The notes: generated by a model not told the origin, from the letters alone. Positions 48,371 through 57,511 are shown, numbered from the stretch's first letter. The stretch: 64,000 nt of DNA from 2-12-FULL-60-25 sp003576745 (GCA_030272835.1 SZOQ01000001.1:62001-126000), one strand, 5' to 3'. Program-made: numbers and translations.

Positions 48371-48739
48371 TTACATCCGCAAAATTCTCCGCGCCCGTAG
48401 AACAACTTCTTCCGGCTTCACATGCGACTTGATGAGATATTCCGCGCATCCAAGAGAACGGCACAGATCTATATCCTTTTGATGCGCAAGTTCCGTAAGC
48501 ATCATTACCGGAATTCGGGAGAGTTCGGGATCCTCCGAAATCGCGCCGAGCAAAGCAAAACCATCCATGCGCGGCATAACGATATCGGACACGATAAGGT
48601 CAGGCCGCCGATTTCGCGCAAGGCGCAGAGCGTCTTCGCCATTACTCGCCGTGATGACGTCAAACCCCCCGTCTTCAAAACGTTTTTGATAAATTGCCTG
48701 CAGAAAGTTGTCATCATCGACGATCAAAATTGTCGCCAT
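48371..48739 (-). CDS. CheY-like single-domain response regulator
   Basis: 122 aa, receiver domain only: acidic pair in LIVDDDNFLQ, phospho-acceptor Asp in DLIVSDIVMPRMDG, Thr in MMLTEL and Lys in YLIKSH. No output domain. It begins one base after the pilB stop, so it is co-expressed with the assembly motor and may modulate pilus assembly, as PilG/PilH-like or CheY proteins do elsewhere (inference). No histidine kinase in the window. Confidence 0.9.
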   Translation of the reverse strand: MATILIVDDDNFLQAIYQKRFEDGGFDVITASNGEDALRLARNRRPDLIVSDIVMPRMDGFALLGAISEDPELSRIPVMMLTELAHQKDIDLCRSLGCAEYLIKSHVKPEEVVLRARRILRM

Positions 48740-48740
48740 A

Positions 48741-50525
48741 TTATGCGGGAGATGTTACGGCGCTCGCGGCGTTCCCTCCTTCGCTTTCTTCCTCTTCCGA
48801 GGTTTCCTGGGACAAGCGGTACACTTCCTCGATCGTCGTCATACCTTCAAGGGCCTTTAAGAGGGTGTCCTGACGGACGCTGATCATATCCTGTTTTTTT
48901 GCCTCCTCTTTCGCCTGTTCAATAGGAAATCCTTTTTCCACCAGCCGCCGCGCGCGTTCGGTGAATAAAAAGATTTCTGCGACGGCAACGCGGCCGGAAT
49001 ATCCCGTTCCTTTGCATTTCGGACAGCCTTTGCTGTGGTAAAAAACCGGATTCGAGGGGTCCATGCCTTGGTGGAAGTACTTTTTGGGGATAGCGGAAAG
49101 CTCGCGTTTGAGATGCTCCATCGTCACCGCATCGAGTTCCTGCACGTCTTTGCAGGCCTCGCAAATGCGCCTGGCCAGCCGCTGGGCAATGCCGATATTC
49201 ATGGTGGCGGCCAAAAGAAACGGCTGCACGCCCTGATCCGTAAGTCGCGGCACAAGACCGAATGCATTATTCGTGTGCAGGGTGGAAAAAATGAGGTGTC
49301 CGGTAAGCGCGGCATGGATGGCCAGCTCCGCGGTTTCTCGGTCGCGGATTTCGCCCACCATGATGACATTGGGATCCTGGCGGAGCAGAGATCGGAGGCC
49401 CGTGGCGAAGGTATATCCGATTTCGGGCCGCACCTGCGATTGATTGACGCCGGGAATATAGTATTCGACCGGATCTTCCAGCGTGGAAATATTCACGCCC
49501 TCATCGTTCAACAGCGACAGGCAAGATTGAAGGGTTGTGGATTTTCCCGAACCGGTGGGACCGGTAACGAGAAACAGGCCGTGGGATCTTTTGATTTCCT
49601 CCTTAATCACCTGAATAAATTCCGTTCGATACCCAAGCTGTTCCAACGTCGGCGCCCCCTTGGACGTATCGAGAATACGCATGACGACTTTTTCATTGTC
49701 CACCACGGGGAGAACCGAAATACGGAAGTCAATTTTTTTATCACCATACGTCTGACGGATACGGCCGTCCTGCGGCACACGCGTTTCGTCGAGTTTGAGA
49801 TTGGCCAAAACTTTGATGCGCGCCACCAGGGCCGGATGAACGTTAATAGGGAGCTCCAAGACATTCCGAAGCACGCCATCGATACGATACCGGACGCGAC
49901 TGTGATCCCCCACGGGTTCGATATGAATGTCTGATCCGCGCTCTTCCACGGCATTCCTCATGATGGATTGCACAATGCGCGCAACCGGCGCGCCCTTAAT
50001 GAGCTCCTGCAGGTTCTCGACTTCTTCCTCCGCCGCCTCGCGTTCCCGTTTTCGTTCGGCGCTCACTTCGGCGAGCGTGGTTTGTATTTCCGTCCCGATG
50101 CCGCTTCCGATATTGAGAAACTTTTTCAGTTGAGACGGCGGCACAAGCACCTGTCGAAGTTTCCACCCCTTTCCCGCCGCATAAAAATCGATGGCTTCTT
50201 CCGCCCGTATATCGCGCGAATCGAGCAGGGCATACACGAATGTATCTCCATCCATGCCGAGCGGAAGGGCGTGATAGGTTTTCACGACCTCCTCCGGAAG
50301 GAGCTCCATGGTGCCTTCGGGCATTTCCCAGCTCTCGAGGTCTACAAACGGCAAACCCGATGCATCCGCGCGGGCTCTCGTGAAAACTTTTTCGTCGACA
50401 TACCGACCCCCGACCGCCGCTTGTTCGAGCGATTTCCCGCGGGCCATCAAATCCCGCACGGCCGCCGCGTCTTTTTCGGCAAGCGATCCCTGCTGTATGA
50501 GCAACTGAAGAATCTGTTCGTCCAT
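48741..50525 (-). CDS. pilB: type IV pilus assembly ATPase PilB
   Basis: 594 aa. N-terminal MshEN-like domain, then the GspE-type ATPase: DIHIEPVGDHSRVRYRIDG, Walker A LVTGPTGSGKSTTLQS, Asp box ISTLEDPVEYYIPG, Walker B VIMVGEIRDRETAELA and His box LTGHLIFSTLHTNNA. Zinc module CEACKD...CPKCKG. Hexameric motor for pilus extension. No pilT is in the window. Confidence 0.96.
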   Translation of the reverse strand: MDEQILQLLIQQGSLAEKDAAAVRDLMARGKSLEQAAVGGRYVDEKVFTRARADASGLPFVDLESWEMPEGTMELLPEEVVKTYHALPLGMDGDTFVYALLDSRDIRAEEAIDFYAAGKGWKLRQVLVPPSQLKKFLNIGSGIGTEIQTTLAEVSAERKREREAAEEEVENLQELIKGAPVARIVQSIMRNAVEERGSDIHIEPVGDHSRVRYRIDGVLRNVLELPINVHPALVARIKVLANLKLDETRVPQDGRIRQTYGDKKIDFRISVLPVVDNEKVVMRILDTSKGAPTLEQLGYRTEFIQVIKEEIKRSHGLFLVTGPTGSGKSTTLQSCLSLLNDEGVNISTLEDPVEYYIPGVNQSQVRPEIGYTFATGLRSLLRQDPNVIMVGEIRDRETAELAIHAALTGHLIFSTLHTNNAFGLVPRLTDQGVQPFLLAATMNIGIAQRLARRICEACKDVQELDAVTMEHLKRELSAIPKKYFHQGMDPSNPVFYHSKGCPKCKGTGYSGRVAVAEIFLFTERARRLVEKGFPIEQAKEEAKKQDMISVRQDTLLKALEGMTTIEEVYRLSQETSEEEESEGGNAASAVTSPA

Positions 50526-50531
50526 ACCGTA

Positions 50532-51866
50532 TTAGGGCGATTCAGCGCCTTTCTGTATCCGGAGCAGACCTCCTTGAACGAATATCGCCCACATATTGCC
50601 TCCTCCGTCGATACTCACCTTTACCGGCGTATCTGCCGGAATGGTACCGGAAGCGGCAACGACCTGCGCCTGCCATTCCGATCCCTTCGTGGACCATAAC
50701 ACGGTAGATGTCGGCGAATAATCCAGGGCAAAGAGCGCATTTCGATCGGAAGCGAAGAGCTCCGGATGAGAAACAGCCTGGCGCGGAATGGGCGCGCCCG
50801 CATACGAGCGCGTACCCGTGGCCCATATGCGGAGGATGCCCCCGTCCGTATACCGTTCCGCCCACACATCGCCATTCGGCGCTGCCGCGATAGGGAGACT
50901 GCTCGTGGCGAGCGTGTTGATGAGTTGGGGCGGCTTTTCGAGCGCAGAAGAAAATTGCAGGATCGCATAGCCGGTATTCAGGCTCATGCCGCCGTCCGCT
51001 CTCGCAAACAGGCGTTCCGGAACCAGCGAAGCCTTAAGGAGCCCGTCCGGACCTTCCATGGGAAGCGGACGTACGGCTTCCGGTATTTGCGTAAGCTGAT
51101 TGCCGAGGATTATGCGGTCCGCATCCGTCATGCGGCCGTAAATATCAAGCGGCGTCAACCCCTCACCCATGCCGACTGACACATGAAATCCGTCCGTAAC
51201 CCACAGGCGCATGGCGTCATCGAAGACCATTTGTCGAACGCCGGAAAATAGCCGGATATCCGTTTCCGGTTTCCAAAGAGGCGGCGACCCGTCCGTGAGC
51301 GTCCCAATACGCCCCGCGCCGCTACCAAGCCAAATGAGGCCGCTACTGTCCTGCGCGAATCGAACGGGTTCCAAATCAGCCACGGCGCTCGCCATCCACG
51401 AGGAAATGGTCCGAACCGAACCGTTTGCCGCATAGGAACGGATTTCATACAGCGTCTCCCCTTCTCCGGCCCTGCCCGCGAGCAAAGCAAGCATGGCGCC
51501 GTCGGAGGCGGGCGTGATGTCTATGGCTCTCCCGCCGAAAAGCGGGATCTCTTCCGCAATCGCAAGCCGAGAGGTTTGGCCGGATTCGAGCTGTAGCGCC
51601 TCCTGCGGTCCGGCAAAAGGCACAGGCCGCCCGAGAATGCCTGGCTCCACGCTCCCGGTGACAAAGGCGCGCAACCCTTGGAATAACACGTGGGAACGGA
51701 TATCGAATTTCGGGTTAAAAACGATTCTTGATTTCTGCAACGGCGGCTCCGCGAACGGCGCCGGCTCAAAAAATCGCATGGCGACCCAAAAAAGAACGCC
51801 TAAAAAGATCAGCGCCGAGACGACAAGCGATATGCGATACAGAAGGAGGGATCGTTTCGTGTCCAT
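50532..51866 (-). CDS. membrane-anchored propeller-like protein in the pilus operon
   Basis: 444 aa. One N-terminal transmembrane helix (LLLYRISLVVSALIFLGVLFW, about 7-27). The exported part has repeated strand motifs like those of regulator-propeller or NHL repeats: GLIWLGSGAGRIG, MRLWVTDGFHV, NGDVWAERYTDGGILRI and GNMWAIFVQGGLLRI. It may be a beta-propeller that senses or binds something outside the cell. Its place between pilB and pilO is unusual for pilus operons. Not recognised as any Pil protein. Confidence 0.7.
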   Translation of the reverse strand: MDTKRSLLLYRISLVVSALIFLGVLFWVAMRFFEPAPFAEPPLQKSRIVFNPKFDIRSHVLFQGLRAFVTGSVEPGILGRPVPFAGPQEALQLESGQTSRLAIAEEIPLFGGRAIDITPASDGAMLALLAGRAGEGETLYEIRSYAANGSVRTISSWMASAVADLEPVRFAQDSSGLIWLGSGAGRIGTLTDGSPPLWKPETDIRLFSGVRQMVFDDAMRLWVTDGFHVSVGMGEGLTPLDIYGRMTDADRIILGNQLTQIPEAVRPLPMEGPDGLLKASLVPERLFARADGGMSLNTGYAILQFSSALEKPPQLINTLATSSLPIAAAPNGDVWAERYTDGGILRIWATGTRSYAGAPIPRQAVSHPELFASDRNALFALDYSPTSTVLWSTKGSEWQAQVVAASGTIPADTPVKVSIDGGGNMWAIFVQGGLLRIQKGAESP

Positions 51867-51868
51867 GC

Positions 51869-52627
51869 TTAGGGTGCTGCGGAGGCGGCGGCCGTAGTCG
51901 GAGCAGAGGTCGGCGCCGGCTCAATGGAATACGCCGTGAGCAGAATCGCGTAGGACAATTCGCCCGTCTGTTCATTCGCGTTCACTGCAATATTCTTTAC
52001 GTCCATAACGCGAAGATTGGTTTCCAGGTCCTCCAGAAATGCGCGCGTCTGCCGGTAGCCGGGCGAAAACAGCGTAATGTTCAAATCAAGAGGCCTCATG
52101 CGTATGGTGCGTCCACGCTGGGAAGCCGCCTCCTCCGGCGGAACGGCGTTGAACTGGACGCTGTTCAGCTTTACGCCGTTTTCATCCGCGATAAGGGACA
52201 TATTTTGAAGCAGTTTCGGGATGCCGATGGTTCGCGGCAACGCCTCATTCACGCGATCAATAGTCTCCTCGGGAATCGCTTGCGCGGCCGCAATGGATTG
52301 GTCCAGACTGTTCAAATACGCCCGCTCGTCCTGAAGCACCTCGTTCTGATTGCGGATATCGCGATCCAGCATTTTAAATGAACGGACAAGCGGATAGAGA
52401 AGAAGATACCCGCTCCCCAGAAATGCCGCAGTGACGAGCAGAAATACGGAACCGTAGTATTGCGTGAACAATACCGACGGCTCTTTCTTGTCTTCCGGTT
52501 CCTGTTCGTTTTTCGCTTCCGCTTGCGGCGATGCGCCCTCGAAACGACGGCGGCCGCGTTTGCCCGAAGCACCCGCGGGTGAGGGCGGGACAATGGCGTT
52601 TTGATCCTCGTGCAAAAAGTCGGGCAT
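51869..52627 (-). CDS. pilO: type IV pilus alignment protein PilO-like
   Basis: 252 aa. Pro/Arg/Lys-rich cytoplasmic start, one transmembrane helix (about 52-75, YYGSVFLLVTAAFLGSGYLLLY), a coiled coil (MLDRDIRNQNEVLQDERAYL) and a ferredoxin-like end (RPLDLNITLFSPGYRQTRAFL). This and its position after pilN fit PilO, the partner of PilN in the inner-membrane assembly complex. The last residues are Ala/Pro/Thr-rich. Confidence 0.8.
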   Translation of the reverse strand: MPDFLHEDQNAIVPPSPAGASGKRGRRRFEGASPQAEAKNEQEPEDKKEPSVLFTQYYGSVFLLVTAAFLGSGYLLLYPLVRSFKMLDRDIRNQNEVLQDERAYLNSLDQSIAAAQAIPEETIDRVNEALPRTIGIPKLLQNMSLIADENGVKLNSVQFNAVPPEEAASQRGRTIRMRPLDLNITLFSPGYRQTRAFLEDLETNLRVMDVKNIAVNANEQTGELSYAILLTAYSIEPAPTSAPTTAAASAAP

Positions 52628-52639
52628 AGCGCGCGTTCA

Positions 52640-53722
52640 CTAGGGAGCGGTAGTAATGCCTGAAGTCGTGAGAGTCATAGAGCGATCACGATCCCGCGCC
52701 AGAAGCGGGCCTCTCAATCCGGCGGGGTTCAAACCCACGAGCAACTGGAATGTCACCTGCATGGAACCATCCTCACCGCTTTCCTGCGCGGTGAACTGCG
52801 TTGCGTCAACGCTCTGCACCATCTGACTGCTTTCAAATGCCACCAGCTGTCGCGCGGCGGCATCGTAACTGCCTGCGATGACGTCCAAGATAAGCCTTCC
52901 GTCCTGCGAAAAGGTCGCCGACCGATAGGAAACGTCGGGCAATGTTCTCATTTCGAGAAAATCGAATACACGGCTGATGACGATGTGATTATTCAGTACG
53001 TCGCCGAGCATGGTAAGCCTCTGCTGCAAATCCTCGTACTGGCTCCATATGGCAAGCTTCTCCCTGCTCGCGGCGCGGGTCTGATCGATATCCTTCCGGA
53101 TCTCTGCGAGCCGAGATTCGGAAACGCGCACGCGGTCCCGGAGAAAGAAAAATCCGCCGCCCAGAATTGCCGCGAACATGACGCCGACCACCAGAAGCGT
53201 CCACTTCCGCTTGGGGATGTTTACCGTAAGTACGGCCAATTCCCTGGCGGAGATGAGGCTCACGCGCACAGGCTTCCGTACGCGACGGATAACACGAACG
53301 CGCTTTGGCGCCGTTGCCGACGGTGTAATGCGCACGCCCGGTCGCGACGGTTTTGCCGGCGCTCCGGCGGCTTCTTTAGGCGCGCCCGGTTTGGTGACCA
53401 GGCCTGCCTTCGGCGGCGTAAAAAATTGCGGGGGAAGTTTTGGAGGCGGTGCAGCCGCTTTTTTTGCGAACAGCGTCTCTTTCACCTTATCGATGCCGAG
53501 CGAGATCTGGTATGTAAGACGCGTCATGAATGGTTCATCCGCCAGCACGGATGCCAATTCGCTTTCGTCGACTTCGATAATTTCGATGTCCTCGGCGGGT
53601 TCTTCCGACGGAACATGCATTTTTAATCCTTCCGAAACCGTTTCTTCCGGTTTCGGCCTCGACGCTCGCTCTTCCTGTTCCCTGCCGCGCATGTTCTCGG
53701 GCAGGAGAGAGATATCCGTCAT
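52640..53722 (-). CDS. pilN: type IV pilus protein PilN-like, N-terminally extended
   Basis: 360 aa, about twice the usual PilN. The start MTDISLLPEN resembles the INLLP tail that docks into PilM. A Pro/Ala/Lys-rich stretch of ~150 residues precedes the single transmembrane helix (WTLLVVGVMFAAILGGGFFFL, about 180-200), then coiled coil and a ferredoxin-like domain (MRTLPDVSYRSATFSQDGRL). It bridges cytoplasmic PilM to PilO. The long linker may let the motif reach PilM from afar. Confidence 0.82.
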   Translation of the reverse strand: MTDISLLPENMRGREQEERASRPKPEETVSEGLKMHVPSEEPAEDIEIIEVDESELASVLADEPFMTRLTYQISLGIDKVKETLFAKKAAAPPPKLPPQFFTPPKAGLVTKPGAPKEAAGAPAKPSRPGVRITPSATAPKRVRVIRRVRKPVRVSLISARELAVLTVNIPKRKWTLLVVGVMFAAILGGGFFFLRDRVRVSESRLAEIRKDIDQTRAASREKLAIWSQYEDLQQRLTMLGDVLNNHIVISRVFDFLEMRTLPDVSYRSATFSQDGRLILDVIAGSYDAAARQLVAFESSQMVQSVDATQFTAQESGEDGSMQVTFQLLVGLNPAGLRGPLLARDRDRSMTLTTSGITTAP

Positions 53723-53783
53723 AGGGTCGCCGTGCGCTGGGCATCGCGCGCAGAAATGCGTACGATGAACGGCGCACGACGCC

Positions 53784-54866
53784 CTATTCGATGTCCCTCA
53801 TGGCGCATCCCACGGCAACAGCCATGCGCGAACCGATTTCATCCAGGACGGGACGCAAATCTTCCGGATACACAACGCGCGCCCATGGATCGCCGCGATA
53901 TGCATTAACATTCATGAGGTCGGTCAGGAATTCCGGAAGCCTCGGCAATAACGATGTACCGCCCGTGACGATGATTTTATCGATGCGTTTGGGAGCCCCG
54001 CCATTTCCACGTTGTCCCTGATAAAGATTGAAGGAGTATTTAATCTCGTCTATGACGGGTTTGAGCAATGTCTCGAGAATGGGCGAGAGGTCACCTGTCG
54101 GCGCAAATGCCTGCATGGCCTTGATATCTCGTTTCATGGTCTCCGCCTGTTCGAACGGAATGCCGATTGTCTTCGAAATGGTCGTGGTAATGGCGCTCCC
54201 GCCCGTGGCAATGCTCCTGCTCAAAAAGGGAATCCCCCGCTCAACCACGGTCAAATTCGTCCGGAATGCGCCGATATCGATAACCATGACCGTGGAACGA
54301 TCGCGTCCCACCAGCGAACGGATTTGGGCAAAGGCTTCGGTTTCGAGCGCGAGCGGTTCAAGTCCCGCTGTCGTCAGAATTTCCACATAGCGCTTCACGA
54401 GGCCTTTCGGCGCGCCGGTAAGAAGCACGCGCGTGACTTTTTCCTTTTTTCCCTTTTCTCCCGGCTCGCTTTCCGAGTCGAGCGTTTTTGAATCGAGGGA
54501 AATTTCTTCGAGAGGCATGGGAATAAGCTTTTTCGCCTGCCATTCCACGGCGTCTTTCAATTCCTTGTCGTTCTCGGCCGGTACGCTGATGATGGACGAA
54601 AAAACCGATGAAATAGGCAGTGCCGCGATCACGCGCTTCGTGGTGGTTTTCGCCTGCGCGACCATGCGCTTAATAAGTTCGCCGGTTTCCTGGCGTTTCT
54701 CCGTATAATTCATTTCCGTCTTCATGTCCGGATAATCCGCATACGCGTATGTCACAAGACGAGCCCGGCCTTTTTCATTCAATAATTCCACGAGCTTGAT
54801 GCCGCTCATACCCAAATCCAGGCCAAGGTAGCTTTGTTGCGATTTTTTTGATGAGAAGAGTCCCAT
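53784..54866 (-). CDS. pilM: type IV pilus actin-like protein PilM
   Basis: 360 aa. Actin/FtsA-like ATPase fold: phosphate-1 YLGLDLGMSGIKLVEL, VMVIDIGAFRTNLTVVERG (phosphate-2), IIVTGGTSLLPRLPEFL (adenosine). It binds the PilN N-terminal motif and forms the cytoplasmic ring of the assembly platform. Standard length. Starts three bases after the upstream surface-protein stop. Confidence 0.95.
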   Translation of the reverse strand: MGLFSSKKSQQSYLGLDLGMSGIKLVELLNEKGRARLVTYAYADYPDMKTEMNYTEKRQETGELIKRMVAQAKTTTKRVIAALPISSVFSSIISVPAENDKELKDAVEWQAKKLIPMPLEEISLDSKTLDSESEPGEKGKKEKVTRVLLTGAPKGLVKRYVEILTTAGLEPLALETEAFAQIRSLVGRDRSTVMVIDIGAFRTNLTVVERGIPFLSRSIATGGSAITTTISKTIGIPFEQAETMKRDIKAMQAFAPTGDLSPILETLLKPVIDEIKYSFNLYQGQRGNGGAPKRIDKIIVTGGTSLLPRLPEFLTDLMNVNAYRGDPWARVVYPEDLRPVLDEIGSRMAVAVGCAMRDIE

Positions 54867-54869
54867 ATA

Positions 54870-56756
54870 CTAAAAGGTATCGGATAATGACGGCAGGGAT
54901 TTGCTGATATCCTGAAATCCCGGCGGAGGATTCACCACCGCGCGGCCGTCGAAAATAACATCCTCCGCGGCCTGTGTTGGATCGCTGTACTGCCGCTCAA
55001 GACGGATTTCCCGACTCACGAGAGCGCCATATACCTTGAGCTGGATATCCGTCGCCGGACTGCCGGTGCTGCCCGTGCGGATGGAACGCTCGGCATAGAT
55101 CGTCCCCACTACCTGTCCGACGCCGGGCGAAATAAGCACCTCGCCGGTTCCCGAAACCGGGCTCCCGCCCGAATACTTGGCAAGCACCAGCATGCCGAAG
55201 GATGCGAGGTTGCGAAGATATTGCGAAACGCCGGTGGGCTGATACGACAAGTCCCCGGTAATCTGCAGATTACACCCTTTGACCACTAAGAGGCCATTCC
55301 CCCGCGCATTCGGACCGCTCGCATTCTGAAAAATCTTCGCTCCGAGCTGGAACGGCGCGGAACAGCCCTGCGTATCCCCGTCATATAGATAAATGCGTCC
55401 GTTCATGGGATTCGTAATCCCCGAGTCATTGGCGATGAGGACCACGGGGCCGTATCTCCCGCTCAATATGCCGTCCACATCAAGCCGTCCGAGATTCGAG
55501 ACATACCCGGATCCGCCGGTCGGCAAATCGAGGATCTGCGAAACCGATTCTTCCTTGCAGAGCGTTGCGCTGGAAAAGTCGGGATGAATGAGGCCGCCGG
55601 ATGTAATGCAGTATGTCGCGAAGGATGTCCCCGCCGGAGGCGCATTCCCCTCCACGCCGAGCTGGGAATACACATTGCCGTACTGTGACTGCAGCCATGC
55701 GGGCGTGCAGGCCGGCGCGCCAAAACAATCCGAATCGTCACAATCCAGGGCGCCGTCCCCATCATCGTCAAAAGAATTGTCGCAGATTTCCGGCGTGCAG
55801 GCTGGGGCAAACGTACACTGCGGATCCGCGCAGTCGATATTGCCGTCCAGATTGTTATCGATGCCATCCGTGCAATTCTCCGGCATGCACACGGGCTGGC
55901 TGGAACAATCTGTGTCCGCGCAGTCGATGGCGCCGTCATTATCATCGTCATCGCCATCGCTGCAACAGTTCGAATGACCGATGAGCCCGCAATTGGTTTC
56001 AAACGCCGGGCACAACAGGGCTTCATTCTGATAACAGGCATTGTCCGCGCAGTCGATGGCGCCGTCCAAGTCATTGTCGATGCCGTCATGGCAGCTCGGG
56101 ATGGTGGTCCCTTCCGACTGGCTGTTCATGGTCACGAACGAAAAATCGATCCAGCCCCAGCCGATGCCCGAGCCCGTGGCGCCGTGCCAAGCAAACCCGC
56201 TGAAGGTTGCCGGGTTGGAGGCGAAATTGATCGTCGGTCCGTAGGAGCTCGTGCCGCAGCTTCCGCCGCCCCCCGTATCAAGACAGTTCAGGGAGATTGC
56301 GCCGTCAGGAGACCCAAGATTCAAAAACTGCGCCCAGCCACGTACGCGATTGGAACCGTCAACAGATGCGCTGTATGCGCCGCCGGCAGGCGTGGTTCCT
56401 GCGCAGCTGGATCCAAAACACACCCATCCCTGATTATCCGACCAGGCATACCCCGTCATCATCTTCGTGACGGGATCGATATGTACGCCATAGCTCCCTC
56501 CGCCGGCGCCGGCATTCGTATTATTCATGGAAAGCCAGCCTCCTGTTGAACTCCAAGCCCATCCTTCCACATTTTCGGAGGCAGTGGCCTGCGCCGGAGG
56601 GATGTCCGTTGCGATAAGTGCAATGTTCAGTACGAGGAGACCAAACGCCGCAACACCAAAAAGGCCCATCAGTTGATAGTGCGCACGGTTCCATCTCCCG
56701 TTCGGCGTCGGGATGACATGGGACGGCTTTCTTCGCCCAACCCTGCGTCGTTTCAT
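54870..56756 (-). CDS. surface protein with WAWS repeats and calcium-loop-like repeats
   Basis: 628 aa from MKRRRVGRRK. Basic N-terminus, one transmembrane helix (about 30-50), then Trp-rich repeats (VEGWAWSSTGGWLSM, GYAWSDNQGWVCFG, FSGFAWHG...GWGWIDF). Around residues 215-350 lie four Asp-rich repeats ending in Cys: DNDLDGAIDCADNAC, DDDNDGAIDCADTDC, DNNLDGNIDCADPQC, DDDGDGALDCDDSDC, like the putative metal-binding motifs of MopE-type proteins. The C-terminal ~270 residues look beta-rich. It is the first gene of the pilM-N-O-B operon; probably a Ca2+-dependent adhesin or tip protein (inference). Confidence 0.8.
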   Translation of the reverse strand: MKRRRVGRRKPSHVIPTPNGRWNRAHYQLMGLFGVAAFGLLVLNIALIATDIPPAQATASENVEGWAWSSTGGWLSMNNTNAGAGGGSYGVHIDPVTKMMTGYAWSDNQGWVCFGSSCAGTTPAGGAYSASVDGSNRVRGWAQFLNLGSPDGAISLNCLDTGGGGSCGTSSYGPTINFASNPATFSGFAWHGATGSGIGWGWIDFSFVTMNSQSEGTTIPSCHDGIDNDLDGAIDCADNACYQNEALLCPAFETNCGLIGHSNCCSDGDDDDNDGAIDCADTDCSSQPVCMPENCTDGIDNNLDGNIDCADPQCTFAPACTPEICDNSFDDDGDGALDCDDSDCFGAPACTPAWLQSQYGNVYSQLGVEGNAPPAGTSFATYCITSGGLIHPDFSSATLCKEESVSQILDLPTGGSGYVSNLGRLDVDGILSGRYGPVVLIANDSGITNPMNGRIYLYDGDTQGCSAPFQLGAKIFQNASGPNARGNGLLVVKGCNLQITGDLSYQPTGVSQYLRNLASFGMLVLAKYSGGSPVSGTGEVLISPGVGQVVGTIYAERSIRTGSTGSPATDIQLKVYGALVSREIRLERQYSDPTQAAEDVIFDGRAVVNPPPGFQDISKSLPSLSDTF

Positions 56757-56764
56757 TCTGGAAT

Positions 56765-56773
56765 AGTATAGCA
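56765..56773 (-). promoter_or_regulatory. extended -10 of the pilus assembly operon
   Basis: TGC-TATACT on the minus strand, eight bases before the ATG at 56756; predicts a leader of zero to two bases for the first gene of the operon. Confidence 0.6.
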
Positions 56774-56784
56774 CGAAGGAAGAG

Positions 56785-56896
56785 AGTTACGGGTTATGGG
56801 GAAGATCGTAGGTGGGAGCTGTTAGCAATTAGCAAAAGAGCTGAAGGCAAAGGGAACGGGAAAAATTATGCTCCCCTACGCAACCACGCAACGACG
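56785..56896 (+). repeat. modular intergenic repeat, forward copy (R, V, Q, H, P)
   Basis: GAGTTACGGGTTATGGGG, GTGGGAGCTGTTAGCAATT, GGCAAAGGGAACGGG, a weak H (GGAAAAATTATGCTCCCC) and one P word. Confidence 0.65.
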
Positions 56897-56898
56897 TC

Positions 56899-57324
56899 CT
56901 ACTTCCTCCCCCGATCCATCGCCTCGTTCGCGAGGGTATCTGCCCGTTTGTTCTGCTCGCGCCGGACGTGGCGGTAGCGAACGGGAATGCCGAGCCGCGT
57001 TTCGAGATTTCTCACTTCCAAGAACCGCTCTGCGAGTCCGGGATTTTTTACGCGATAGGAACCCGTGAGCTGTTTCACGAGCAGTTCGCTATCGGCGACA
57101 ACCATAATCGCATCAGGACGAAAATCCAAAGCAGCGGTAAGCGCCGCAATAACGGCGCGATACTCTGCTTGATTGTTCGTGGTCTCGCCGATGTATTCGC
57201 TTATTTCCTTTAATGTTTCTCCCGTATCCGCATCGAGAATAGCCGCGCCAATACCGGCAGGACCGGGATTTCCACGGGCGCCGCCATCGGTATAGATTCG
57301 AAGATTCAATTGACGCATGCGCAT
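56899..57324 (-). CDS. rnhA: ribonuclease H-like protein (RNase HI family)
   Basis: 141 aa. Catalytic acids in order: Asp of IYTDGGARGNPGPAG, Glu of NNQAEYRAVIAAL, Asp of VVADSELLVKQL and Asp of NKRADTLANEAM. It lacks the basic handle of E. coli RNase HI, like many short bacterial homologues. It degrades the RNA strand of RNA-DNA hybrids. Start at 57324 or two codons later; no ribosome site. Confidence 0.9.
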   Translation of the reverse strand: MRMRQLNLRIYTDGGARGNPGPAGIGAAILDADTGETLKEISEYIGETTNNQAEYRAVIAALTAALDFRPDAIMVVADSELLVKQLTGSYRVKNPGLAERFLEVRNLETRLGIPVRYRHVRREQNKRADTLANEAMDRGRK

Positions 57325-57354
57325 AACGTAACGTTTCGAATTTCGGATTTATGG

Positions 57355-57482
57355 ATTAGCTTTTGGCAATTAGCAAAAGGGCAAAGGGAACGGGATTCGG
57401 GGAGAATGATGTCCCACTCTACGCAACTATGTACTCTTCCCCCCTACGCAACCACTCCCTACTCCCAACCTCCAGACGAAGA
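57355..57482 (+). repeat. modular intergenic repeat, forward copy (V, Q, H, P)
   Basis: TTAGCTTTTGGCAATTAGC, GGCAAAGGGAACGGG, the H variant GGGGAGAATGATGTCCC and P words (CTACGCAACTATGTACTC). Confidence 0.7.
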
Positions 57483-57511
57483 GTATACCGCACGAATACC
57501 TGCATGCACCT

